From contig JACVTC010000004.1 of assembly GCA_016946835.1 (NCBI GenBank), forward strand, positions 2,034,501-2,098,500: a DNA stretch of 64,000 nucleotides. The letters run 5' to 3'. The notes under the pieces are model-generated. The model was given only the letters and a program-made list of their open reading frames with translations, was not told the origin of the DNA and searched no databases. This stretch comes from Neocallimastix lanati (nom. inval.). Taxonomy: Eukaryota > Neocallimastigomycota > Neocallimastigomycetes > Neocallimastigales > Neocallimastigaceae. Below, piece by piece: positions 52,566-64,000 of this stretch (the stretch's first letter is position 1; the number at the start of each line of letters is the position of its first letter). Both the position numbers and the translations under genes were made by a program.

Positions 52566-54906
52566 TTATTCTATAGATCCAGTATATTTCATAGCCCATG
52601 TTTCATAATCATATTCATAGAGAGGACCATTATTTTTTTGTTCTTTAATTGTAGTCCATTCACCAGAGTAATTATGACCAGGTAATATTAATATATTTTC
52701 ATCCAAATTTTTAAGTTTATTTAACGATTCAAACATCTTTCTTTTATCTGAATCTGGAAAATCACAACGACCAAATATACCATTAAATAATGTGTCTCCT
52801 GTGAATAGTCGTTTGTCATTTACTAATATACACATTGAACCAGGAGAATGTCCAGGAGTATGAATAATTTTAAATTTAACATTTGTTGTATCTTTTCCTT
52901 CATTACTTGGCATATCAAATACTTCTCCATCTTTAACTAATGTTAATCTACTTTTTTCAATTTCTGGATTAGCATTAAATAAACCATCAAAATCTTCCTC
53001 ATGAATATAAATCGGTATATCTGGTAATTTTTTAGATAATTTTACTAAACCATCAACACGAACATAATATTTATCATATGGTGCTGGTGGTATACCTCCT
53101 ATATTTTATTTGTTAATATTAAACAGATATCAATACAGATATTAACAGAAATTATAAATTCTAATAATCTATATTATATTATTTAAATAATAATATTTAT
53201 CTATATTATTTATCATATTACCAACATGATCAATATGATAGTGTGTATAATAGGCTCCAACTACATTTAAATTCACTTTTTTTGAATACTCTAAAATACC
53301 ATCTATATCCCAACACTAATTAAAAAAAATATTATAATTAAATTATTATATTATAAAAAAAAAATAAAAAATAAATAAATAAATAAATTAAAAATATGTA
53401 AATCAATAATATTAGAATAATATTAGAATTTATATAATGTTCTTTTTTTTTTTTTTTTCAAAAAAAAAATTAATATTTTAACTATGAAAAAAACATACAG
53501 CATCAACTAAAACACAATCTCTTGTTTTTGCATCACCAATAATATATAATAAATTCTGCATTTCATAACTGAATTGAAAAATAATGTTTTGAATGGGAGT
53601 TTTTAATGATTTTAAACAAATTTCACGACCTGGGACCATTTGATATATTTCTAAGCCTTAAATCATATTAATTTTTATTAATAATGATGAATATAATTTC
53701 CAATTTTTAAAATATTTAATATAATAATGAATATAATTCTTACCCATTTCTTTATTTTCTAATTCTTTATTTAAAAAAGTTATATATCTTCTTATACGCT
53801 CTTCATAACCAGGTTCCTATATTTTTTTTTAATATAAAATATTTTTACATTTAAAAATAATAATTTATTTTATATTTTAATAAAAACATATAAACACATT
53901 TAATATTTATTAATATTCAACTATTAATTAAATATAATAAAATATTTACTAATTTTAAAGATTTTAAAAAGAAATTCTTTGCTTCTTCAAATTGCCTTAG
54001 TTCACTCAGTGCTTCAGCTTTTCTAAAATAACCCTTTAATTACAATAGTTTTATTTATCATATTCAGTAAATATGTTATATAAGGAATATTACTATTACA
54101 ATAACATAATTTTAAAAATGAATTATTTATTTACTATTCTTCATATCATAACATAATATAAGGAATATTACTATTACAATAACATAATTTTAAAAATGAA
54201 TTATTTATTTACTATTCTTCATATCATAACATAATATAAGGAATATTACTATTACAATAACATAATTTTAAAAATGAATTATTTATTTACTATTCTTCAT
54301 ATCATAACATAATTTAATTTTTATTAAATTTATTTTATTACTTTAAACCAAGTTGGTCTCATAATAATAACTTGTTCAGCATCTTTTTTTGCATTTTCAT
54401 AACGACCCAATTTTCTCATTGAAACTGAACGATTTGATAATAAAGTTGAGTAAAGTTTAATTGTATCTTGAGTATCTAATGACGCATCAGTATCTTGCAC
54501 AGGTGAAGTGTCCGACAAACCTGATGCATTTATTCTTTTAAATGTAAAAGTAGCCATAGCTTTTGTATATTCATTTGCTGCGTCTTGATATCTTCCATTA
54601 TTATAAAATTCATTACCTCTCTCTTTAAATCTTTTCACATTTAACAGAGCTTGAGCTGTACAATTCAATATTAATTCTGCATCCTTTTCTTCAATTCCAT
54701 ATTTAAAAGGAAAACACTTTATCATTTCTTCATTGTTTTCTTCGTGTGGTGGAATAGATTTTGAAAAATAAGATTGAAATGTCTTTTATTATTATTAATA
54801 TTAATATTCTTTTCATTTTTATCTTTATTTTATTTATTTTATTTTTTTTTTAAAAAATAAAAATTTTTGTTCTTAAAATATATATATAATTATTTACCTG
54901 AAACAT
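52566..54906 (-). CDS. TPR + metallo-beta-lactamase (glyoxalase II/ETHE1-like) fusion protein
   Basis: Seven exons by GT..AG and frame: 54898-54906, 54342-54782, 53950-54033, 53744-53816, 53499-53656, 53222-53315, 52566-53098; 1392 nt, 463 residues. Exon 1 is a 9-nt micro-exon (Met-Phe-Gln). Residues about 50-185 form tetratricopeptide repeats (FKERGNEFYNNGRYQDAANE, SNRSVSMRKLGRYENAKKDA, GYFRKAEALSELRQFEEAKN), a protein-binding scaffold. The C-terminal half is a metallo-hydrolase: HxHxDH motif THYHIDHVGG, then HTPGHSPGS, GDTLFNGIFGR and LPGHNYSG, the expected metal ligands. Family knowledge suggests thioester or related hydrolysis; the substrate is not shown. Exon boundaries are my prediction. 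Confidence 0.8.
54081..54314. repeat. 78-bp tandem repeat, three copies, inside an intron
   Basis: Period 78 (copies start 54081, 54159, 54237), nearly identical, within the intron between exons 2 and 3 of the TPR-hydrolase gene; it more than doubles that intron's length. Confidence 0.9.
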
Positions 54907-55494
54907 AGTATAATAAGTTTATAATTTAAATCTTAAAAACTTTATTATTATCAAATTTCGTCTATTCTAATTTCAAATTAAGTAATATTAATAATAACAA
55001 TTATTATTATTAATGGTAAATAATTAATAATATATAAACGTATATTATTAGAAAATAAAATAAGAATAAATAAATAAAATAAAATTAACAATACAAATTA
55101 TTTGAAATTCGAAAGATTTCATTAAAATTTAATACATTGAAATTTCAATTAATCAATTCCTTACTTTATTCTATTTTTATTTTTTTTATTTTTTATTTTT
55201 TATTTTTTTTTTAATTTTAATTTTATTTATTTCTATAAATTTTTAAATAGTCTTATATTTAAATAATTTTTAAATCTTTAAAAAAATATTTTGGATAATT
55301 TAATAAATTTATTTTATGTAATATAAAAAATATTTAATATATTTTAATTTTAATTACATTTTTATAGTTATTTTTTAACCTGATTCAATATTTTATTAGT
55401 TCAATTTTTTATTTTTTATATGTATTTATATATTTATTATCTTTCTATTTAATGTCTTTCAATAAAAGTTCTATTTTAAAATTATTAATTTTTT

Positions 55495-55517
55495 TTATAA
55501 AAAGAATTTGTTATTTT

Positions 55518-55553
<36 letters not shown>

Positions 55554-55632
55554 AAAAGAATTTCCTATTTTAAATATGTTTTTTTTTTTTTTTTTTTTTT
55601 TTTTAATAAAAAGAATTTCCTATTTTAAATAT

Positions 55633-55671
<39 letters not shown>

Positions 55672-55698
55672 TAAAAAGAATTTCTTATTTTAAATATG

Positions 55699-55729
<31 letters not shown>

Positions 55730-55795
55730 TAAAAAGAATTTCTTATTTTAAATATGTTTTTTTTTGTAAATAAAAAGAATTTGTAATATATTTAT
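55495..55795. repeat. Minisatellite: poly-T plus TAAAAAGAATTTC-type unit
   Basis: Five to six copies of a 50-65 bp unit made of (A)ATAAAAAGAATTTCCTATTT, a TAAATATG tail and a T tract of variable length. Confidence 0.85.
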
Positions 55796-56044
55796 GTAAT
55801 AAATTAAGAATAAAAAACAAGGATAAATAAATATTTTGATTAATTAAAAATATTAAAAAATAAAATATATATTAAAAATATAATAAATAATTAAATCAGG
55901 AAATAAGGTGATAATTTACTATAAAATTTTATATGGAACAATAATTTTTTAAATATAATAATTAACAGAAAACACCATTATTTAAAATAAATAATGTAGG
56001 TTTATAATAAAAAGTAGTTCTAATATATATATATTTTATTTTTA

Positions 56045-56412
56045 ATACCATTATATTTTATATATTTCTATATTTCTATATTTCTATATTTCTATATTTT
56101 ATATTTTATATTTTATATTTTATATTTTATATTTTATATTTTATTTTATATTTTATATTTTATATTTTATATTTTATATTTTATATTTTTATATTTTATA
56201 CTTTATATTTTATATTTTATATTTTATATTTTATATTTTATATTTTATATTTTATATTTTATATTTTATATTTTATATTTTATATTTTTTTTATTTTTTT
56301 TTTTTTATATTTTTTTTTTTTTATATTTTATATTTTATATTTTATATATTTAATATTTAATATTTTATATTTTATATTTTATATTTTATATTTTATATTT
56401 TATATTTTATAT
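56045..56412. repeat. TATTTTA/TATATTT tandem array
   Basis: Nearly continuous repetition of TATTTTA with a few T-run and TTTC interruptions. Confidence 0.9.
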
Positions 56413-57087
56413 TTCGATATTTTAATTATATTATTTATCAATATTATTTTCCCATAAGAATTTCAAAACTTCAGTAATTAAGTATCATATATGTCGTTAA
56501 TGTTGAGGTAATAATATATGTTGCTTGAATAATTGTAATTATTTTAGTTAGTAATGGGATTTTTTAAAGTTATATAAAAACAGTATAATATAATAAATGT
56601 AATATTTTAATTTTATTAAATAAAAATTAAAAATATTATTAAATATTATTGTTTATCTAAAAATAATATTAAAAAAAATATAAGAATTAATATAAAATGA
56701 AAAAAAAAAAATAATAAATTAATTATAAATTAATAAAATAAAATTACTAAAAATAGAAACTGTTAGTGTAAAATTAGTATTTCGGATAGCGGCTTTTTTT
56801 ATTAAAAAGAAATCAAGAATAAGGATTAAGGATTATAGGAAATAACAACCAATAGTAATAATCCTAATATATAAATAAATAAACAAGTTTAATAATATGT
56901 ATAAATATAAATTAATACATAAATATTATAAAATAAACATTAATATTATTTATATGAAAACCTAAAATTTATTATTTGTAGCATATAATATATAATGTAG
57001 TACAACTATTTAAAAGATTATTTTTTATTTATATAAAATAAAAAATTTATTAACTATATTTATTATTCATAATTATGAGAATAAATA

Positions 57088-57350
57088 ATAAATAATTAAT
57101 TATAAATAATAAATAAATAAATAAATATAATAAAAAATATTTTTAAGATTATTTTTTATTAATATAAACAATTTATTAATTATAAATAATAAATAAATAA
57201 ATAAATATAATAAAAAATATTTTTTAAGATTATTTTTTATTAATATAAAATAAACAATTTATTAATTATAAATAATAAATAAATAAATATAATAAAAAAT
57301 ATTTTTAAGATTATTTTTTATTAATATAAAATAAACAATTTATTAACTAT
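57088..57350. repeat. Tandem repeat of about 85 bp, three copies
   Basis: Unit containing AATTATAAATAATAAATAAA, a poly-A/T middle and TTAATATAAAATAAACAATT; copies differ by small indels. Confidence 0.8.
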
Positions 57351-58245
57351 TCTGTATATTTATATTTATTATTCATAATTATTAGAATATGTTACTATTA
57401 ACTTTAATAAATAATAAATAATAAATAATTAATAATAAATAATAAATAAATAAAAAAATATTATAATAAAAAATATTTTTATAGTTCATAATAGTGTATA
57501 AAATTTATTCAATTTTTAAATATTAAATATATTCATAAAAAGAAATAATTTATAAATATTGAATTATTTTAATTTAAAAGGACATCATTACTGAATTATT
57601 GTAATCTTTGTATAAATATTGTTAACTATAGCTATTACATTATCGAAGATCTTCAAATTAGAAAAGAATGAGTTGGACAAAGTGGTAAAAGGTTAAAATT
57701 ATAAGTCTATCATTTTTATAGTTATTACGAACTATTATAATAATTTTAACTTTAATTTCTTATTATTATTTTTTTTTTTCGGATTATAATTAATTGAAAG
57801 TGCAATTTTTTTTAATATTATAAAATATATTTAAATATGATTAATGATTATTTTTGGGGGATTAATTATTGAATGATAATAAAATAATAAAATAAATTTA
57901 TTTTTAAATTTATTTTTTTTTAAAAGGGAATTTAATATTATTAATAAAAAAAAATTAATTGATTTGAAATTTTTTTTAATTATTATTGTTATTATTAATA
58001 TTGTAATTTAGATTTTGATTTTTCTCCTTGATAATTTTATGTAAATGTATAAAATTATATATATATGTATGTAAATATTTTAACAATTATTATTTATAAT
58101 TTCATTGGTTTTTAATAACTAATTTTTAATGTTAAATATTTTTTTATTAGATAATGAAATTTATTTAGTTTTTTTTTATTGTTCAAAATTTTCGAAATGT
58201 AAATATTTTGATAGTGATAATTTAGTAAAATTCATAGAATATTAA

Positions 58246-58272
58246 AACTACTACTACTACTACTACTACTAC

Positions 58273-58312
<40 letters not shown>
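58246..58312. repeat. (CTA)n(TAA)n trinucleotide repeat
   Basis: About 10 CTA units followed by about 12 TAA units. Confidence 0.9.
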
Positions 58313-58467
58313 CAGAGAATAAATACAATCAGAATTAATAAATTATAGTAGTTTATATCATCGTATTTTATATTTTTATTTAATTTTAATGAAAATATAT
58401 ATATATATATATATATAATTATTGATACAAAAATACATATTTAATTTATTATTTTAGTATTAAATAA

Positions 58468-60512
58468 TTAAATAAATAATATTATAATAATAAAAAGTGA
58501 TAAAAGTTTTGAAAAAAAAAGTGATATAGAAAATTTTAGTGATACACTATTATTAATGCTTTCATTATCTTTTTCATTTTTATATGTTAAATCATCGATT
58601 TCTGATTTAAAAATCTCAGTATTAGTATTTGTTGGCAATATCATTGTTTCCGTTGGGACTATTATATAATAAATTTTATTTTGAAAATATTAAATTTTTG
58701 GGCAAAATAATTTATTATTAATAATAAAATATAATATCATATAATAAATTTAAATATTTATAATAAATAATAAATATAATTTACTTTCATGTTCTATATC
58801 TGTAAGCGTATAATCTTCTTTATTATTCATATTTGTTGGTATTATTGCTATATTCGTTGGAACAAATATTTTAATTTTATTTTAAAATTATTAAATTTTA
58901 TTAGTACAAATAATTTACAATTAATAATATAATATAAATAATTATAAAAAGTAATAAATAAAAATTTTACTTTGATTTTCTGTAGGGGTATTTGTTGGAA
59001 CTAATATATAATTAAATTTTATTAATATAAATAATTTTTCAATATTATAATTATATTTAAATATTTATAGTAAATAATAAATAAAATTTACTTTGATTTT
59101 CTGTAGGAGTATTTGTTAGAACTAATATATAATTAAATTTTATTAGTATAAATAATTTTCAACATTATAATATAATTATATCTAAATATTTATAGTAAAT
59201 AATAAATAAAATTTACTTTGATTTTCTGTAGGAGTATTTGTTAGAACTAATATATAATTAAATTTTATTAGTATAAATAATTTTCAATATTATAATAGAA
59301 TATAATGAACTTAAATTTTTATTATTTATAATAAATATTACCTTCATTTTCTGGAAAAGAATAATTTTGTATTAATTCAAGTTCTTGAAGTTCTTTTTCA
59401 TTTGGAATATAATCAGTTGTTTCGATTGATGGATAAGATATTAATTTTTGGTTTGAAAATTCAGAATACATTAAAATACGATTTGGATCTTCTGAATATT
59501 TTTGTCCTTCCGTATCAATATGTTCAGTTCCAATTAAGAAAAAGTCAGTTTGTAAGTTTTCATTTGAACCAGATGGATAATATATACCATTTATTATAGG
59601 ATCATCATAAGTTACATCTATAATATACCATTTATTATCCATTTCGACAAAATTCCATTCATGAGATGAACTATAAGCAATAATGCAGTTAATATTATAT
59701 TGGCGGGCAATATATTGGATAGCTTCTGCATAACCTTCACATACACATTTATTTTCAACAAGTGCACCATAAATATTTCTTATATGTTCACGATTTTCAT
59801 CTAAAGTATAAACAATATTTGTAATCAAGTAATCATGAATATACCTTAATATAGCATAAGGTGTTGTTAATCCAATTTGCTTAATTTGATACATAATTTT
59901 ATTTTTAACTATATCAATTTCTTTATTTAAATTTGAAATATCCTCACTAGTGTAATTATAGAATAAAGAGTCTCTTTCATGTAAATATATACAAATCTCA
60001 TAATTAATAAAATCATAAGTATCATAACTAAAGGAAAAATAATCAATCCACCAAATATCAGGATTTTCTATTAAAAGTATAGTGAATATTTTTTCTAATT
60101 TAATTAAAAGTTCTTCTTCAAAATTTTCCAAACTTTTTGTTGAAGTTTCAATGTTAGTAGTTATTTCAAAATCAGGTTGTGACTTCATACAACTCTCATA
60201 TATAATATCATATATAGGCTTTTCGGTGTCATCTAATTGATTGTAAAAATTAAATTTTGCTGATGAGAATACAGCACTGATGTTGACATCTTCATTATCA
60301 TTATCTGTAATGTTATAACTTTTTAATTGTTCTTTTTCGGCATTTGGCCAATATTTTATTGGAATTAATTTAATTTTTTTATTTGTGAAGTTTATGTCAT
60401 TTCTTTTTTCAAAATTATATTTATTTATGTATTTTGATAACGATGACCTCGCTAAAATATATAAAATTAAGAAGAACTGGATAAATGAAACTTTCAATGA
60501 TTTTTGAAACAT
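58468..60512 (-). CDS. Secreted transglutaminase-like protein with mini-exon repeats and C-terminal membrane anchor signal
   Basis: Predicted exons: 59342-60512, three 30-nt exons (59217-59246, 59092-59121, 58971-59000), 58785-58847, and 58468-58658; 1515 nt, 504 residues. A signal peptide (residues 1 to about 26, hydrophobic IQFFLILYILA) is followed by a transglutaminase-like core with the catalytic triad Cys258 (CVCEGYAEA), His284 (SSHEWNF) and Asp299 (IIDVTYDD). Family members are Cys hydrolases or crosslinkers; the substrate is unknown. The 30-nt exons each add (I/V)-(L/P)-TNTPTENQ, a Thr/Pro linker. The last exon ends in about 20 hydrophobic residues (LLSLFIIIILFI) after Asn/Ser, like a GPI or tail anchor. 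Points to a cell-surface enzyme. Splicing is predicted from GT..AG and phase. Confidence 0.75.
58971..59246 (-). repeat. Tandemly duplicated 30-nt exon + intron unit
   Basis: Three near-identical units of 121-125 bp, each one mini-exon plus intron, in phase 1. Exon sequences differ by only a few bases. Confidence 0.8.
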
Positions 60513-60642
60513 TATTTATATTATTTTTATATTATTATATAATATATATAATAACTTTTAATATTTAATAATATAAAAATTTATTAATTTAATATATTGA
60601 TTTAATGTTTAAAAAATTAAGATATTCAAACAAATAACACTT

Positions 60643-60687
<45 letters not shown>

Positions 60688-60998
60688 AAAAAATTAAATA
60701 TTCATATAAATGCTTTCTATGTTATTAAAATTTAGTAAATGAATAAATAATTTATTGAAATAAAAATAAAAAACATGAACAAATGAATAATACAGTTTTA
60801 TGAAATTATCTATAGATTCTAAAAATTAGAATTATATATGTTAAAAAATCTTAAATCTTAATATGTTATTAAATAAAATATATATAATATAATTTTGAAA
60901 AAATTTTAAAATAGAGACAAAAATTTATATATTTTAATTAATAATTAATTATTATTATTATTATTAGTATTAGTATTAGTATTAGTATTAGTATTATT

Positions 60999-61051
<53 letters not shown>

Positions 61052-62093
61052 GTATATATATATATTTGCTTATAAAATGAATTTGAGATATTTTATTATT
61101 GTTTTCAACTTTTATACCTAAAATAAAGTCTATTGGTCTTGATTTTGATATTTTGAATTTATCTTAAATTTTGCTAATTATGTATTTAATTTATTTAATT
61201 TCCTTTATTTCTCCCGTAATTAATTTTTTTTTTTAGATATGTTATAAAAAAAATGAAATATAATATTTATATATTATTTAGAATACTAAAAAATATTTTT
61301 CGATTTTTAAATTTATAATTGTTTAGAAATTAATCTTATTTTTCTTTAATTTTTTTTTACGATTATTTATTCTATTGCTTATATATTATATATCAAATTA
61401 TACATTTCTGAATATTGAATTATTTTTATATTACTATTTTTTTTTATTATTGTTTTAATGATATTATATTATATATATTAATATTTAAACATTCTCATAA
61501 AAAAATAAATAAAAATGAAAAACATTTTCACAATTTATTTTTAAAATGAAAATATGATGAATAATATTATTTTTTGTACATAAAAAATAAAACTCTTTAT
61601 TTGTGTTATTTCTGATAGAGGAATTCTAAACAATTCATCTATCAAATATAATATTTTAATATATTTTATTTATTATTATTTTATTGATACATATTACATT
61701 TACATTATACATATCAATACTTAAATAAATTAAACATTATCAAAAAAAAAAATAATAAAATTATTACATTCATTTTTATTTCATTTTTAAATATTATTAA
61801 ATTGTTTTTGGTCATAAGTAAAACTCTTTATTTGAATTATATTTAATAGAAAAATCATTTTTGTTCAAGATAATAAAAATGAATTTTTTATTATTTTAAT
61901 AAATATAAAAATTAATAAATATGATTATTTAAGATTATATATATTATTTTTTTTTTAAAAAAAAATAAAAATAATATATATATGAATAATTATGAACATA
62001 TTTATGATATTTTAAAGTATTTAATTGATAATTCTTTAAAATTAAAATTTAATAGTTTTTTTTCCATTAAATATTGATTTTCTCTCTTCTCCA
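60513..62093. other. AT-rich intergenic DNA
   Basis: Includes a poly-A of about 35 (60650-60685) and a (TTA)n/(TTAGTA)n block (60949-61051). No gene seen. Confidence 0.6.
60949..61051. repeat. ATT/TTAGTA trinucleotide-type repeat
   Basis: (ATT)n flanking about six TTAGTA units. Confidence 0.85.
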
Positions 62094-63228
62094 TTAATTT
62101 TGTTTTGTATCTTTATTATTTCCTTTTCTATTAAATATATTAATGATATAAACAATCATATGTATAATTAATAGAAGAATAAAATCTAATGTAAATCCAT
62201 AAACAATAATATAAATAAATATCGGAGTAAGTAATTTATCATATAAATCAACACCATCATTAATGTCTGAAAAGTCAGTGGAAGTTGAAGAATCAATTTT
62301 TGAAGATACTACTACTTCATTATTTTTTAAATCAGAATCATTTTTTTCATCTTTAAAATTTTTTAAAAATAAGTTATATAAAAGAATAATAAAATAAATA
62401 AAAAAAAAATTATTCATTAGATATGTACTATTATTTTAGTATTATTTCTTTTAAATTCATAATATTTGACTATTATATATTTATTTATCAATTATTATCT
62501 TTTTTCAATTAAAACTTTATTATTTATATATAATTATTTTATATTATTTATTGTTAATATTAATATATGTTTAAAAAAAAAAAGTTAATTTAAAAAAAAA
62601 TATATATATAATAATAATTCTACCTATTTTGTTACTTTGAGTAGGTATATATTGTTGAGCAGGAGAAACAGCTGCAGTTGTTTGAACTGGCTGTTGTTGT
62701 ATTTGTGCAGGAGCAACGACTTGTACAGTTTGAGTAGTAGGTTGTTGCATTTGCACAGGAGTAACAGGTTGTACGGTTTGAACAGGTTGTTGTAATTGTA
62801 CGGGATTTACTGGGATTCCCACTGGCATCCCCATTGGCATCCCCATTGGCATAGTTTGTGGAAAGTATTGAATTGAATATTGCATAGAATAATATTGTTG
62901 TGAAGCTGACATGGATTGTATAGGTTGATATACTTGACCATTAGGATTATTAAATTGTGAAATAGGTTGTTGATTATTTGTTATGTTATTTGATGGAAGT
63001 GGTTGATTTTGATTTATTGGTGTTGGTTCATTTCCAGTTATACTAACATTTTCAACTTTATTTAATGGTGACACTGCAGTTGGATTTTCAGATATACCTA
63101 ATTGTAATTTACTGTTTTCTATATATAAATATATATATTTGTAATTTTTAATTATTAAATTATTTGTTTTATTAAATTTATTTAATTTATATTAAACGTT
63201 TGCATTAATTTAATATACCTTCAGTCAT
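62094..63228 (-). CDS. Pro/Gln-rich protein with C-terminal membrane segments (hypothetical)
   Basis: Predicted exons 63219-63228 (ATG ACT GAA G), 62624-63118 and 62094-62350; 762 nt, 253 residues, phases agree at both junctions. The first half is Asn/Pro/Gln-rich with MPMGMPMGMPVGIPV and PVQ/QQP repeats and is probably disordered. The last exon has an acidic Ser stretch and then two hydrophobic segments (LLTPIFIYIIVYGFTLDFIL and LLLIIHMIVYIINIF), so one or two transmembrane helices near the C-terminus. I do not recognise a family. The 3' exon could instead be a separate 107-codon ORF read from ATG at 62414. Confidence 0.5.
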
Positions 63229-63427
63229 TATTATTATTTGGTAAATAAATTCTTTATTTTTTTTTTTTTTTTATTCTGTAAAAAATTTTATTTTTTATTA
63301 ATATAATTATTAAATTTATAAAAAATACATAAATATGAACTTTTATAAAATAAAATTTAAAAAACAAAAAACATTAATATAAAAATAATTTAAAAAAAAA
63401 AAATTATTTTATCATTACAATGATATT

Positions 63428-63463
<36 letters not shown>

Positions 63464-64000
63464 ATTAATAAAATTTGATTAATATATATATATTTTTTTT
63501 TTTCATAATTCACCAATTTTAAATACAATAATTTCAAATCTAAATAGTTATTAACTTTAATTATTAATTATATTTATTAAATATTAAACATTAAGAAATT
63601 AAGAAAACTACAAAATTTATATTAAAAAACTTCTTAATTAAACTTTTATAACTAATCTTTATAATTAAAAAATAAAATCTAACTTTATTTTTTACATGAT
63701 ATACAATTCATATTTATTTGGATTTTATTATTATTCATTTATTGTAATATATTTATAAAATACATATACATATATTGAATTAAATTAATCAATATTTCAT
63801 TTAGCTTATTAATGAAAAAATTAAATGAAAATTATAAATAGTAATTAGCAATTAATTGTTGATTTTATTTATTTTATATATTAATTATTTTAATAGTTTG
63901 AAATTTGAAAATTCGAATTGATAAATAGATAATTCAAATTTTTATTTATAATTATAAAATAAAGGATTTTTTTTATTATATGATTTCAAGTTTTTGTTTG
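63229..64000. other. AT-rich intergenic DNA at window end
   Basis: Poly-A tract at about 63430-63460; otherwise nothing recognised. Confidence 0.6.

Larger units (their letters stand above)
54907..58467. other. Long AT-rich intergenic region with minisatellites
   Basis: 3.5 kb without a supportable gene. Contents are the repeats listed separately at 55495, 56045, 57088 and 58246. Confidence 0.65.

Noticed and set aside
55495-56412. CRISPR-like array of repeats and spacers.
   Set aside because: Units are A/T minisatellites with homopolymer length variation, without unique spacers, in eukaryotic DNA.
58785-58862. A 78-nt version of the fifth transglutaminase exon aligned to the mini-exon start.
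   Set aside because: The base pair before it is TG, not AG; the in-frame AG 15 bases downstream gives a canonical 63-nt exon.

Overview
The window looks like a very AT-rich, repeat-laden eukaryotic genome. It has poly-A/T runs of 30 to 60 bases, short introns with GT..AG ends, Asn-rich proteins and many Ty3/gypsy LTR retrotransposons. The best guess is an anaerobic gut fungus (Neocallimastigomycota); an AT-rich amoebozoan cannot be excluded without a database search.

Layout. About 50 kb of the 64 kb is LTR retrotransposon. T1 (1-4342, minus strand, cut by the window edge) and T2 (4348-11253, minus) lie side by side and are both inserted into the first LTR of a tandem chromovirus array (11254-33570). 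The array has three full internal regions of 1442 codons each, indistinguishable at protein level, separated by shared LTRs. After about 0.7 kb of unassigned sequence come two probable solo LTRs (34297-35084, 35089-35691), then T3 (35696-41951, minus, pol deleted) and T4 (41956-49997, plus, complete). All are separated by the same 4-bp duplication CATT and end 11 bp upstream of a tRNA-Thr(CGT) gene at 50013. From 50.1 kb to the end there is AT-rich host DNA with a candidate fold-back element, several minisatellites and three intron-containing host genes on the minus strand: a TPR + metallo-beta-lactamase fusion, a secreted transglutaminase-like protein with duplicated mini-exons and a hydrophobic C-terminal anchor, and a Pro/Gln-rich membrane protein.

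How the parts work together. T1 to T4 lack a chromodomain and make Gag and Pol by the same -1 frameshift cassette (UUUAAAC/U, a 7-8 nt spacer, then a hairpin with stem GGGAG/CTCCC or CTTCC). They appear to integrate a fixed distance upstream of Pol III promoters, as yeast Ty3 does. They used both the real tRNA-Thr gene and a degenerate tRNA-like A-box/B-box sequence inside the chromovirus LTR, with the same 11 (or 12) nt spacing. The chromovirus has a single gag-pol ORF ending in a chromodomain. Leaders of T1, T2, T4 and the chromovirus carry a shared folded RNA domain: a long closing stem around a CTTCAAC-containing multi-hairpin domain and a short linker, followed in T2, T4 and the chromovirus by a 6-bp hairpin with the invariant loop TCACCGAAGG. 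Stem sequences change between elements while pairing is kept. T1 and T4 additionally share a second structured domain and a run of covarying hairpins before gag. These RNA domains and the Pol III landing-pad arrangement are the most unusual content of the window.
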